Shown here piece after piece: positions 8,035-16,790 of a DNA stretch of 64,000 bases (position 1 is the stretch's first letter; the number at the start of each line of letters is the position of its first letter). Below the pieces are notes generated by a model. That model ran no database searches. It saw nothing but the letters and a program-made list of their open reading frames with translations, and was not told where the DNA came from. The stretch is taken from contig NZ_CP040818.1 of assembly GCF_005887635.2 (NCBI RefSeq), positions 186,001 to 250,000 on the forward strand, in the 5' to 3' direction. A program made the translations under genes and the position numbers. This DNA is from Paroceanicella profunda (lineage in GTDB: Bacteria > Pseudomonadota > Alphaproteobacteria > Rhodobacterales > Rhodobacteraceae).

Positions 8035-10458
8035 ATGAGTTCGAGCCTCCCCACCGACCGGACATCCGATGCGCTCTATCGGCTGCTGGTGAACGCCGTG
8101 GCCGATTACGCGATCTACATGCTGGACCCCGAGGGCTATATCGCGAACTGGAATTCGGGGGCCGAGCGGGCCAAGGGCTATACCGAGGCCGAGATCGTGG
8201 GCCGGCACTTCTCCTGCTTCTACACCCCGGAGGACCGGGCGAACTTCGCGCCGCGCATGGCGCTGCAGACGGCGCTGCGCGACGGCAAGTTCGAGACCGA
8301 GGGCTGGCGCGTGCGCAAGGACGGCACCCGGTTCTGGGCCAATGTGCTCATCGACCCGGTGTTCGAGAACGGCCGCCACCTCGGGTTCGCCAAGGTCACC
8401 CGGGACCGCACGGTTCAGTACGAGGCCGAAATCAACAGCCGGCGCATCGAGCAGCGCTTCCGCCTGCTGGTGCAGGGGGTGACCGACTACGCGCTGTGCA
8501 TGCTCGACACCGACGGCATCGTGAGCAACTGGAACATCGGCGCCCAGCGCACGCACGGGCACACCGAGGAGGAGATCGTCGGCCGGCATTTCTCCGTGTT
8601 CCACACCGGGGAGAGCATTCAGGAAGGGGAGCCCGCCCGGGCGCTGGACATCGCGCTGCGCAAGGGCAAGTACGAATGCGAGTGCTGGCAGGTGCGCAGC
8701 GATGGCACGCGCTTCTGGGCCCACCTGGTGATCGACCCGCTGTTCGAGGCCGGCCGGCTGATGGGCTTTGCCCAGATCACCCGCGACATCTCGCGCCAGA
8801 AGGCGGATTCCGACCGCATCGCCGCCGTGAGCCGCCGGCTCGACCTTGCGCTCTCGAACATGACGCAGGGCCTGTGCCTGTTCGACCGCGACGGCTGCCT
8901 CTCCCTCCACAACGTGCGCCTGCTGGAGATCTTCGGGCTGACGGAAAGCCAGCTGCCCCTCGGCACCACGCTGCGCGAGGTGATCGCCCTCACGCTGGCG
9001 CAGAACAGCGAGGCGGCGGTGGACTCCGCCTACCAACGCCATCGCGCGCTGATCGCCAACGCCGTCGCGACCAGTGTGGTCGAGGAGGTGCATGACGGGC
9101 TGGTCCTGTCGATCTCCCACCGGGTGATGGCAGACGGCACCTGGGTGACCACGTTCGAGGACATCACCGAGCGGCGGCGCTCCGAGGAGCGGCTGCTGTT
9201 CATGACCCACCACGACATGCTCACGCGGCTCAGCAACCGCACGCATTTCCTCGAGGGCCTCGACGCCACCATCGCCGCCTGCGCGCCGGAGCGGGACCGG
9301 GTGGCGCTGGCCGCGATCGACCTCGACCGGTTCACCGACATCAATGACCTGCACGGGCATTTCGCCGGCGACCAGGTGCTGCGGATGCTGGCGGCCCGCC
9401 TGCGCGCCACGCTGCGCGAGGGCGAATCGCTGGGCCGGGTGGGTGGCGACGAATTCGCCGCCGCCAAGGCCTTCCGCGACGAGGCGGAGCTGATCGACTT
9501 CGCCAACCGGCTGGAGGCCGCCCTGCGCGCGCCGCTGCGGGTGGACGGGCAGGACATCAACACCGGCGCGAGCATCGGGCTGGCGGTCTATCCCGTCGAT
9601 GCGGGCGACCGCGAGCAACTGCTCAAGAACGCCGACCTGGCCATGCAGCGCGCGAAGGCCGATCTCGCCGGCGCGATCTGCTACTACGAGCCCCGGATGG
9701 ACGAGGCCGCCCGGGCCCGCCGCGCCCTGGTACAGGACATCTGGAGCGCGGTGGAGCGCAAGGAATTCGAGCTGGTCTATCAGGTGCAGAAATCGGTGCG
9801 CAGCGGCGAGACCACCGGGTTCGAGGCCCTGCTGCGCTGGAATCACCCCGAGCGCGGGCGGATTTCGCCGCTCACCTTCATTCCCCTGGCCGAGGAATGC
9901 GGCGCCATCCTGCGCATCGGCGAATGGGTTCTGCGCTCCGCCTGCGCGGAGGCCGCGGCCTGGGACGAGCCGCACCGCGTCGCGGTGAACATCTCGCCGG
10001 CGCAGATCGCCCATGCCGATCTGGTGCCGCTGATCCAGAGGGTGCTGGAGGAAACCGGCCTGCAGCCCTCACGGCTGGAGCTGGAGATCACCGAGTCCGC
10101 GATCATGTCGGACCGCCGGCAGACGCTGGAATTCCTCCATGCGCTGGCCGGGATCGGCGTGTCCGTGGCGCTGGACGATTTCGGCACCGGGTATTCCTCG
10201 CTCGACACTCTGCGCAGCTTCCCGTTCAGCAAGATCAAGCTGGACCGGGCCTTCATCACGGAAATCGAGACCAGCGACCAGGCCATGGCGATCATCCGGG
10301 CCATTCTGGCACTCGGCCGCAGCCTGGGCATCCCCGTTCTGGCCGAGGGGGTGGAGACGCGCTCCCAGCTCGCCATCCTGCGCACCGAGGACTGCGACGA
10401 GGTGCAGGGCTACCTGCTGGGCCGGCCGCGCAAACCGATCTTCGCCGTGGCCTCCTGA
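8035..10458 (+). CDS. PAS-PAS-PAS-GGDEF-EAL cyclic-di-GMP signalling protein
   Basis: 807-aa protein with no clear membrane segment, so probably cytoplasmic. Two tandem, mutually similar PAS domains (about residues 10-130 and 134-255; both contain a DYA-LD-G-ISNWN-like start) are followed by a divergent PAS-type domain (about 262-385), a diguanylate cyclase domain and a c-di-GMP phosphodiesterase domain. GGDEF is intact (RVGGDEFAAA, about residue 469). The inhibitory RxxD site reads REGE and the conserved lysine of DLDRFK is threonine. The EAL domain keeps FEALLRW, EITES, DDFGTGYSS, KLDRAF and AEGVET, so phosphodiesterase activity is likely and cyclase activity less certain. The start at 8035 follows GGAG at 8022-8025. 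It is convergent with the kinase/regulator operon. Confidence 0.9.
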   Translation: MSSSLPTDRTSDALYRLLVNAVADYAIYMLDPEGYIANWNSGAERAKGYTEAEIVGRHFSCFYTPEDRANFAPRMALQTALRDGKFETEGWRVRKDGTRFWANVLIDPVFENGRHLGFAKVTRDRTVQYEAEINSRRIEQRFRLLVQGVTDYALCMLDTDGIVSNWNIGAQRTHGHTEEEIVGRHFSVFHTGESIQEGEPARALDIALRKGKYECECWQVRSDGTRFWAHLVIDPLFEAGRLMGFAQITRDISRQKADSDRIAAVSRRLDLALSNMTQGLCLFDRDGCLSLHNVRLLEIFGLTESQLPLGTTLREVIALTLAQNSEAAVDSAYQRHRALIANAVATSVVEEVHDGLVLSISHRVMADGTWVTTFEDITERRRSEERLLFMTHHDMLTRLSNRTHFLEGLDATIAACAPERDRVALAAIDLDRFTDINDLHGHFAGDQVLRMLAARLRATLREGESLGRVGGDEFAAAKAFRDEAELIDFANRLEAALRAPLRVDGQDINTGASIGLAVYPVDAGDREQLLKNADLAMQRAKADLAGAICYYEPRMDEAARARRALVQDIWSAVERKEFELVYQVQKSVRSGETTGFEALLRWNHPERGRISPLTFIPLAEECGAILRIGEWVLRSACAEAAAWDEPHRVAVNISPAQIAHADLVPLIQRVLEETGLQPSRLELEITESAIMSDRRQTLEFLHALAGIGVSVALDDFGTGYSSLDTLRSFPFSKIKLDRAFITEIETSDQAMAIIRAILALGRSLGIPVLAEGVETRSQLAILRTEDCDEVQGYLLGRPRKPIFAVAS

Positions 10459-10706
10459 TTCCGCGCCCCGGCCCGGGATCCTCCGCCACGGCCCCGGGGC
10501 GGGATGCGGGCACCCCGGCGGCCTCCTGCGGCCGATCTCCGGAAGCCCGGCCATCTCCCCGGACCGCACCCTGGCCTCTGCCACAAGGCGTGGCGCACGC
10601 CCCCCCCGGACATCCGGACCATCGGACGCCCTGGCAGGCCTGGTCCGTCCGGCCGGCGGCCCCTCGCTGCGGGTCTCGGCCGGGCGCTACGCGCAGGTGG
10701 GCCGAA

Positions 10707-10730
10707 GCGGGCCCTGTCGCGGGGGCCCGC
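10707..10730 (-). terminator. GC hairpin after the response-regulator gene
   Basis: 8-bp perfect stem (10707-10714 with 10723-10730) with an 8-nt loop, three bases past the stop of the minus-strand operon and in the convergent gap. No U-run follows. Confidence 0.45.
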
Positions 10731-10733
10731 CGG

Positions 10734-11165
10734 TCAGTTCGGCAGGGCCACGGTGCGCAGGTAGCTGTCGATCAGCGATTCGAAACCGCCGTTCAGGTCG
10801 CTCCGGCCCGACTTGAGCAGATACCCCGCCGCGTTCAGCCCGTAGGCAAGGCGCTTGTCCTCCTCGCTGTTGGACGTGGTGAGCATGAACACCACGGAGC
10901 GGCGCAGGTGATCGTCGGCGCGCAGTGCTTCCAGGAACTCGATTCCGTTCATCCGCGGCATGTTGATGTCGAGCAGGATGAGATGCGGGGGGGCCAGCTT
11001 GTTCGCCCCCCCCTCGCCGCGCAGCCATGCCAGCCCTTCCAGGCCGTCGCGCGCCACGTGCAGCGGGTGATCGATCTGCCGGCGCCGCAGCGCCCGCGTC
11101 ACCTCCTCCGCATCGATCTCGTCATCTTCGAGAAGCAGGATATTCACGTTGTCACCGATCATCAT
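10734..11165 (-). CDS. Response regulator, Rcp1-like single receiver domain
   Basis: 143-aa stand-alone receiver. The acidic pocket is LLLEDDEIDAEE, the phospho-acceptor Asp lies in LILLDINMPRMNG (about residue 67), the Thr/Ser switch in VFMLTTSNSEED and the conserved Lys in AGYLLKSG. The layout and the long loop are typical of Rcp1-type regulators paired with phytochrome-like or PAS-containing kinases. It has no output domain and probably relays phosphate. Its ATG starts one base after the kinase stop, with GGAGG in the end of the kinase gene, so the two are cotranslated. Confidence 0.9.
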   Translation of the reverse strand: MMIGDNVNILLLEDDEIDAEEVTRALRRRQIDHPLHVARDGLEGLAWLRGEGGANKLAPPHLILLDINMPRMNGIEFLEALRADDHLRRSVVFMLTTSNSEEDKRLAYGLNAAGYLLKSGRSDLNGGFESLIDSYLRTVALPN

Positions 11166-11166
11166 T

Positions 11167-13398
11167 TCAGACCTCCGTCTCGGGGGTAGTCGCCGGACCG
11201 GGGTTCGGCCAGGTAAAGGCGATGCAGGTTCCCTCCCCCTCGCCGGTCAGGATGCGCACCTGGCCGCGACGGGCTGTCACGATCTTCTTCACGAGGGCAA
11301 GGCCCATGCCGCTGGCTTCGTGCTGATCACGTGGCTGGAGGGTCTGGAACATTTCGAACACGCGATCGTGGAACTGCTTGGGGATGCCCGGGCCGTCATC
11401 ACGCACGGTGAATTCATAGCCTTCGGGCAGCACGCGCACGTTCACGGAAATGAGGCCGCCGGGGGCGCCGTGATGCTTCACCGCGTTCGACAGCAGGTTG
11501 ATGAACACCTGCGCCAGAGGCATGCGCGGCAACTGGATCTCGTGCAGGGCGGGGTCCACGACGAGGGCCATGTCCTCGGGCATGTCCACCATCGGGCGGA
11601 GCCCTTCGACAAGCTGGCCGACATTCACCGGCTCCTCCTGCGCGGCGGGGCGGCCGGCGCGGGAATAGGCCATCAGATCGTCCAGGAACTGGTCCATCCG
11701 CCGCACCCGGCTGCGCAGCTTGCGCATGCGTTCGCGGTTCTGCTCGTCCAGGTGCGGAGCAAGATCCTCTTCCAGCCAGCTGGTGATGCGTTCCACGGCG
11801 CGCAGCGGAGACTTGAGGTCATGGCTGGCGGCGTGAGCGTATTCCTCCAGTTCCGCGTTCGATCTGCGCAGGTCGTCCATGGTGAGTGCCAACTGGTGCT
11901 CGGCCTCCTTGCGCTCCGATATGTCCCGCAGGATGCCGCAATAGATGCGGCGCTTGTCGAGCAACACCTCGCTCACCGCCAGGTCCAGCGGGAAGGTGGA
12001 GCCGTCCTTGCGCCGCCCGGAGACCTCCCTGCCCGAGCCGATGATCTGCCGCCGGCCCGTGCGCGCATAGGCGCCGAGATAGCCGTCATGCGCGCTGTGG
12101 TAAGGCTCGGGCATCAGGCAGCGCACGTTGCGCCCCACGACTTCCCGCGCCGCATAGCCGAAGATGGTCTCGCAGCCGCGGTTGAAGGATTCGATCGTCC
12201 CCTGCGTATCGATGGTCACGATGCCGTCCACCGTGGTGTCGAGCACGGCGCGCATGCGGCCCTCGCTCTCCTCCAGAGTGCGGGTCTTGCGGTCCAGGAA
12301 ATCCATCGCGGTGTTGAAGCTGTGCGCGAGGTAGCCGATCTCGTCGGAGGACATGATCTCGGCGCGGCGCGAACCGTCCCCCTCCATGATCTGGCGCACC
12401 ACGTCCACGAGGTGGAGCGTGGGGCGGGTGATCATCCGGGCGAGGAATATGCCGACGACAAGCACCACGACCGAGACCAGCGCGAAGATGAAACCCACGG
12501 TCTCCAGCTGGGCGCGGGCCGGGCGCAGGGCGTCGGCATGGTCGATCCGCGCAACGATGCCCCAGCCCAGTGTCGGGATGTACCCGGTGGCGACCAGCAC
12601 CCGCTTGCCGCGCGTGTCCGCCAGGGCAGTGCTGTCCGCCGTGAGCTCCCGTCCGTCGAGCGCCGCGAGGATCGCCGGGTCGTCCTTCGCCGGGGTCACC
12701 GGGCCGAGCCGGGCCGGGAAACGCCGCGGCGTGAGCAGTTCCACCGTTCCGTCCGGGTCGCGCCGGGCCACGAGGATCTCCCCCGTGCGGCTCAGCCCGT
12801 CATGGTTTCCCACCGTGGCGAGCAGTTCCGAGGCGTCGAACACCGCGAGCAGCGTGCCGACGCGGGCGTCCTCATGGCGCAGTATGCCGGCCACGAGCAC
12901 GTGCAGGCGCGCCTCGCCCGGATCGAACCAGAGATCGACGATTTCGGGCGGGCCGTCCTTCAGCCTGCGCGGAATGGTCTGGCAATGCCCGGGGCGCGCC
13001 GCCGGCGCCCCGACCGAGGCGAGCTCGCCACCCGCGGGGCCGCAGAAGGCGAGGCGTTCGAGCAGCCGCACGGAATCAAAGCCTTCCTTCAGCCGCACGC
13101 GCAGCCGGTCAAGCGCCTCGGGCGTCCGGTGCCTGAAAAGCTCCGACGCGACGGCGGGCAGGGAATCCGTGGTGGTGAGCGCCAGAACCCTGTCCGACCA
13201 GTGGCCGGTGATCAGGCGAATCTCGCGCTCCTGCTCGTTGACCAGGCGCCGCAGCTGCGACAGCCAGCTCTCCGTGATCTGGTTCCGGGCGAAATTGAAG
13301 GTTGCAAATCCCACTGCCGCCATGCCGCAAAGCGAGACCAGCAACAGCAGCAAGATGATCCTCTCGCGCATACCGAACATGTACGGTGAACGACCCAT
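11167..13398 (-). CDS. Membrane histidine kinase: sensor-HAMP-PAS(FixL-like)-HisKA-HATPase
   Basis: About 743 aa. TM1 (IILLLLLVSLCGMAAVGFA) is followed by a periplasmic sensor region of about 260 residues, TM2 (GFIFALVSVVVLVVGIFLA), a HAMP linker, a PAS domain, the H-box SHDLKSPLRAV, the N-box INLLSNAVKHH and the ATP-lid motifs DDGPGIP and GMGLALVKK. The PAS contains LMPEPYHSAHDGYL and RRKDGSTFPLDLAVSE, close to the FixL heme-PAS sequence in which the His of HDxY binds heme, so gas or redox sensing is possible. The start is uncertain: ATGs occur at 13407, 13398, 13380 and 13371. 13398 follows GGAG most closely. It forms an operon with the downstream receiver. Confidence 0.85.
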   Translation of the reverse strand: MGRSPYMFGMRERIILLLLLVSLCGMAAVGFATFNFARNQITESWLSQLRRLVNEQEREIRLITGHWSDRVLALTTTDSLPAVASELFRHRTPEALDRLRVRLKEGFDSVRLLERLAFCGPAGGELASVGAPAARPGHCQTIPRRLKDGPPEIVDLWFDPGEARLHVLVAGILRHEDARVGTLLAVFDASELLATVGNHDGLSRTGEILVARRDPDGTVELLTPRRFPARLGPVTPAKDDPAILAALDGRELTADSTALADTRGKRVLVATGYIPTLGWGIVARIDHADALRPARAQLETVGFIFALVSVVVLVVGIFLARMITRPTLHLVDVVRQIMEGDGSRRAEIMSSDEIGYLAHSFNTAMDFLDRKTRTLEESEGRMRAVLDTTVDGIVTIDTQGTIESFNRGCETIFGYAAREVVGRNVRCLMPEPYHSAHDGYLGAYARTGRRQIIGSGREVSGRRKDGSTFPLDLAVSEVLLDKRRIYCGILRDISERKEAEHQLALTMDDLRRSNAELEEYAHAASHDLKSPLRAVERITSWLEEDLAPHLDEQNRERMRKLRSRVRRMDQFLDDLMAYSRAGRPAAQEEPVNVGQLVEGLRPMVDMPEDMALVVDPALHEIQLPRMPLAQVFINLLSNAVKHHGAPGGLISVNVRVLPEGYEFTVRDDGPGIPKQFHDRVFEMFQTLQPRDQHEASGMGLALVKKIVTARRGQVRILTGEGEGTCIAFTWPNPGPATTPETEV

Positions 13399-13697
13399 TC
13401 TCTCCATCGCTATGCGATCCGGTCCCCCCGGGAGCCAAGACGGCACCCGGCCCACTGACCCGAGAGAGCAACTTATCGTCGCGATCTTGCCGGTTGATTA
13501 AGGCGGGGAGGCTTCTGCCGCCCGACGCCGGCGCGGAAAAGGGCATGGAGAGCCGCATCCGGAGAGGCTGTGCGGAGGGTTCCGGCGCCAGGCCCGCAGG
13601 GTGCCACGGCAAAGGCGCCGCACCCGGTGCGTCACCGGGCCCGACGCGCTGCCGCGGGCGGGCGGGGTCGTCCAACTGTCTGGATTATCCCGAGGAT

Positions 13698-13743
13698 TTG
13701 GCTCCGGCGGTAGGATTCGAACCTACGACCAGCGGATTAACAG
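13698..13743 (-). repeat. attL: 46-bp duplicate of the tRNA-Asn 3' part
   Basis: Identical over 46 bp to 23639-23684. It carries the 3' part of tRNA-Asn(GUU), from the anticodon stem/loop through the T arm and acceptor to CCA, but nothing of the 5' half, so it is not a tRNA gene. Similarity continues outward (TCCCGAGGAT at 13688-13697 and 23628-23637) with a one-base indel. It is the left boundary of the integrated element. Confidence 0.92.
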
Positions 13744-13826
13744 GCCCTCGGCAGCCCCGGAGCACCATGTGTTTGCAGGCAAGGGCGCTGTCAAACCTAT
13801 CACCAAGAATCAAGGACTTACGAGGC

Positions 13827-13837
13827 GTTTGGCAAAC
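13827..13837. promoter_or_regulatory. Small palindrome upstream of first element gene
   Basis: GTTTG-G-CAAAC, a perfect 11-bp inverted repeat 19 bp before the first element ATG and about 85 bp inside attL. It could be an operator or an integrase arm site. Weak evidence. Confidence 0.25.
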
Positions 13838-13856
13838 CTCCTGCGGGGGGCTGCTC

Positions 13857-14612
13857 ATGTCTGAGAACTGGACTTCCCGCCGCTTCGTCTGGCTCTCAGC
13901 CATCATGAGCAACGAGGCGCTGCCGGATGCCGCGAAGCTGCTGGCATCGGCACTCTGCTGCACCCTCGTGGACGGTGATACCGGGCAGTGCCGCCGCCGG
14001 CTGGAAGACATGGCGCAGGCCATCGCGAAGGATAAGCGGACCGTGCGCCGAGCCCTGCGGACGCTTGAGGCCGCCGGTTGGCTGCGGAGCGAACAGGCTA
14101 CCGGGCGGGGGCGCGCCGCGCTCTACGAGCTGGCTCTGCCCGGAAATGTGGTGGTCCTGCCGACCCGGGAAAGGGGGGCAACCAAGCCCCAAAAGGCGGA
14201 CACCAGTGCCCCCCTTTATGATGCAGAAAGGCGGTCAGATCGTGCACGAAAGGCGGACACCAGTGACCGCCCCTATAATAATCCCACTATATCCCAGAAT
14301 GCGCGGGCGCACGCGACCCCGCCGAAACGGCACTTCCAAGCCGTCTCCCTCACCGACCGAGATGCCGAGCGCATTGCCGGCTGGAACGGCTGGCTTGCGG
14401 CCGAGGGATGCGCCTCGCTCGCCCTGATCGCGTCGAATGCTCCGAGCGCAAGGCCCGGGGTCTACCAGCTCCCCTCCCGGTTCCCTCCCCCGCACGGCAA
14501 TGCCGAGAAGCGGGCCGAGACGGCTGCGTTCTTCGAGCTGGCCTACGGCTACCGCTTCCCGAGCGCCGAGGCCGAGACCACCCACCACCAGCGGAAAGGA
14601 TTTGCCCGATGA
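13857..14612 (+). CDS. Winged-helix DNA-binding protein, probable replication initiator of the element
   Basis: 251 aa. The N-terminal half (about residues 8-98) is a winged helix-turn-helix: MSNEALPDAAKLLASAL, then LEDMAQAIAKDKRTVRRALR, TLEAAGWL and a wing ending YELALP. The middle (about 100-140) is a low-complexity linker encoding two 19-residue repeats (RKADTS/QKADTS), whose DNA forms iterons. The C-terminal region (about 155-251) has no family I recognise. This plan, an N-terminal wHTH with the origin inside the gene, resembles lambda O-type initiators. A small-terminase (pac-recognition) role is the main alternative because the gene heads the packaging operon and no other TerS is visible. 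The ATG at 13857 is the best-placed start. Its stop overlaps the connector start (ATGA). Confidence 0.65.
   Translation: MSENWTSRRFVWLSAIMSNEALPDAAKLLASALCCTLVDGDTGQCRRRLEDMAQAIAKDKRTVRRALRTLEAAGWLRSEQATGRGRAALYELALPGNVVVLPTRERGATKPQKADTSAPLYDAERRSDRARKADTSDRPYNNPTISQNARAHATPPKRHFQAVSLTDRDAERIAGWNGWLAAEGCASLALIASNAPSARPGVYQLPSRFPPPHGNAEKRAETAAFFELAYGYRFPSAEAETTHHQRKGFAR
14170..14300 (+). other. Iterons plus AT-rich stretch: candidate origin of the element
   Basis: Within the first gene, a 17-bp word AAAGGCGGACACCAGTG occurs identically at 14192-14208 and 14249-14265, with weaker copies at 14170 and 14227. Spacing is 22, 35 and 22 bp, a duplicated pair with a 57-bp period. Immediately to the right (14274-14300) lies the only AT-rich patch of the gene (TATAATAAT...ACTATAT). 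Repeats next to an AT-rich unwinding region inside an initiator gene are the organisation of lambda-type origins. A packaging (pac/cos) site is an alternative reading. Confidence 0.6.
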
Positions 14613-15142
14613 TGAGCGTTGAGCGCATCGCCCTCTCCACCGTCCTGCCCCTGAGCAGTGAGACCCTCGCCGAGCATGTCCGGGTGGGCGATGCCGAGCA
14701 GATCGCCGAGGCCGAGCGCCTTGCCTTCGTCGCCGCCTCCGAGGTGGAGCAGCTCGCCGGGCTGGCGCTGCTCACCCAGACCATCCGGCTCATGCTCGAC
14801 GGCTGGCCCGGCGGCTGGCTGCACCTGCCCATCGCGCCCCTGCCCAGCGACGGCACCGTGGCAGTGACGGTGGGCGGCGAGCCGGTGAGCCCCCGCGCCG
14901 TGGTCCCCGGCCGTCGCCCGGCGCTGCTGCTGGACGCGCTGAGGCCCGAGGGCGTGGTGCTGATCGAGTACGAGGCGGGCTACGGCACGACGGCGGAGAG
15001 CGTGCCGGCCGATCTGCGCCACGCGGTGGCCGACCAGGCGGCGGCGCTGTTCGATGCCCGGGGCGTGAGCGACGCCAAGACCATCAGCCTGTCCCCGCAC
15101 CTGTCCCGCATCGTGGCCCGCTACAAGCGGCTCGCGGTCTGA
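14609..15142 (+). CDS. Phage head-tail connector protein (gp6-like)
   Basis: 177 aa. It shows the features of HK97 gp6-type connectors: an N-terminal helical part with LAEHVRVGDAEQIAEAERL and an AASEVEQLAG segment, a central beta-rich domain (WLHLPIAPLPSDG...VTVGGEPV), the motif LIEYEAGYGTTAESVPADLRHAV near the end, and a closing helix. Connectors form the ring under the portal that receives a tail. It overlaps the initiator gene by four bases. Presence of a connector without any tail gene implies use of foreign tails. Confidence 0.8.
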   Translation: MMSVERIALSTVLPLSSETLAEHVRVGDAEQIAEAERLAFVAASEVEQLAGLALLTQTIRLMLDGWPGGWLHLPIAPLPSDGTVAVTVGGEPVSPRAVVPGRRPALLLDALRPEGVVLIEYEAGYGTTAESVPADLRHAVADQAAALFDARGVSDAKTISLSPHLSRIVARYKRLAV

Positions 15143-15158
15143 GCGCGGGGAGGACCGG

Positions 15159-16790
15159 ATGGCCTACGACAAGCACGACGATTTCACCCCCGACCTGCTG
15201 GGATTTGGTCCCAATGCCCCGGTTTCTGAGAGGGGGGAGCACCGCGGTGTTGAGTTGTGCTTTCGCGCTCACGACTTTTCCAGCCCCGCCGCTGCGGCTG
15301 TTTCGTTTCTGGAAACACTGAAAGTGCCCGAAGGGCTCAACGCCGGGAAGCCTCTCCGCCTCGCCCCGTTCCAACGGCAGTTCGTGGAGGGTGCGCTGGC
15401 CGAGGGTGTCTCCACCGCCATTCTCAGCATCGGCCGGGGCAATGCCAAGACGGCGCTCTCTGCCGGAATCGCTCTCGGCGCCCTGCTCGGCGTCTGGGAC
15501 AGCCAGCCCCGGCGGGAGGTGCTGTTTGCCGCCCGTGTCCGCGATCAGGCCCGCATCGCATGGGACTTCGCCTGCGGGCTCGCATCCTTCCTGCCGCCCG
15601 AGATCCAGCGGCGGCTGATCTTCCGCCGCGCCCCGCGCCTTGAGATCGAGTTTGACGGCGACGGCGGCGGGCACATCCTGCGCGCCATCGCGGCGGACGG
15701 CAAATCGGCCCTCGGCTCGGCCCCCACCCTCGCCCTGCTGGACGAGCGCGGCCATTGGGCGCTCGACAAGGGCGACGAGCTGGAAGCGGCCCTGCTCTCC
15801 GGCCTCGGCAAGCGGGGCGGCCGCGCCCTGATCATCAGCACCTCTGCCGCCAACGACACGCACCCGTTTTCCAAGTGGATCGACGAGCCCTTGCCCGGCT
15901 CCTACGTGCAGGAGCACCGGCCCCCGCCCGGCCTGCCGGCCGATGACCGGGCCTCCCTGCTGCTCGCCAACCCCGGCTCAGAGCATGGCATTGGCAGCTC
16001 CACGGACTGGCTTGAGGCACAGGCCCGGCGGGCCATCGCCCGGGGCGGCTCCACCCTGAGCAACTTCCGGCTCTACAACCGCAACGAGCGGGTGAGCGGC
16101 GAGGCGCGCGACCAGCTCGTGACCATGGACGAATGGCTGTCCTGCGAGGTGTCGGAGCTGCCGCCGCGCGATGGCCCGGTTGTGATCGGCATCGACCTCG
16201 GCGGCTCGGCCAGCATGACGGCAGCGGCCTTCTACTGGCCCGAGAGCGGCCGGCTCGAATGCCTCGGCACCTTCCCGGCATTTCCCGCTCTGCTCGACCG
16301 GGGCCAGTCGGACGGCGTGGCCCGGCGCTATGTCGAGATGCAGGACCGGGGCGAGCTGACGGTGCTGGGCGACAAGACGGTGCCCGTCGCGCCCTGGCTC
16401 ACCTCCGTGCTCAAGCACGTTGAGGGCTCATCCGTCGCCGCGATCACCATGGACCGCTACAAGCAGTCGGAGCTGGGCGAGGCGCTCGACCGGGCCGGCA
16501 TCCGCGCGCCCCTGAGCTGGCGCGGTCAGGGCTTCCGGGACGGCGGCGAGGACTGCGAGCGCTTCCGCCGCGCGATCTTCGACGGCCGGGTGAAGGCACG
16601 GCCCTCGCTGCTGCTGCGCTCGGCCCTTGAGGACGCGGTCTGCCTTCGCGACCCGGCGAACAATCTCAAGCTGGCGAAAGCCCGCTCCACCGGGCGCATC
16701 GACGCGGCCGCGGCCTCCGTTCTGGCGGTGGCCGAGGGCTCGCGCATCGCCGGCCGCATCAAGAAGAAAGCGAGGATCGTATGGGCCTGA
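15159..16790 (+). CDS. terL: Phage terminase large subunit
   Basis: 543-aa packaging motor and nuclease. Walker A-like SIGRGNAKT (residues 90-98), Walker B LALLDE (191-196) and a coupling region LIISTSA (225-230) make the ATPase. The C-terminal RNase H-like nuclease has acidic residues D346 in VVIGIDLGGS, D432 in ITMDRYKQ and D515 in GRIDAAAAS. Full length for the HK97-like TerL family. It sits 16 bp after the connector gene and overlaps the next gene by 10 bp. No small terminase is identifiable next to it. Confidence 0.93.
   Translation: MAYDKHDDFTPDLLGFGPNAPVSERGEHRGVELCFRAHDFSSPAAAAVSFLETLKVPEGLNAGKPLRLAPFQRQFVEGALAEGVSTAILSIGRGNAKTALSAGIALGALLGVWDSQPRREVLFAARVRDQARIAWDFACGLASFLPPEIQRRLIFRRAPRLEIEFDGDGGGHILRAIAADGKSALGSAPTLALLDERGHWALDKGDELEAALLSGLGKRGGRALIISTSAANDTHPFSKWIDEPLPGSYVQEHRPPPGLPADDRASLLLANPGSEHGIGSSTDWLEAQARRAIARGGSTLSNFRLYNRNERVSGEARDQLVTMDEWLSCEVSELPPRDGPVVIGIDLGGSASMTAAAFYWPESGRLECLGTFPAFPALLDRGQSDGVARRYVEMQDRGELTVLGDKTVPVAPWLTSVLKHVEGSSVAAITMDRYKQSELGEALDRAGIRAPLSWRGQGFRDGGEDCERFRRAIFDGRVKARPSLLLRSALEDAVCLRDPANNLKLAKARSTGRIDAAAASVLAVAEGSRIAGRIKKKARIVWA

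Noticed and set aside
7405..10014. An 869-codon minus-strand frame opposite the GGDEF-EAL gene
   Set aside because: Low-complexity His/Gly/Arg product, no start site, fully antisense to a gene with intact PAS, GGDEF and EAL motifs.
11149..13389. A 746-codon plus-strand frame opposite the histidine kinase
   Set aside because: Antisense shadow of the kinase. No recognisable fold or ribosome-binding site.
13698..13743. A second tRNA-Asn gene
   Set aside because: Only the 3' part is present, with no acceptor 5' strand or D arm. It is the duplicated attachment site.
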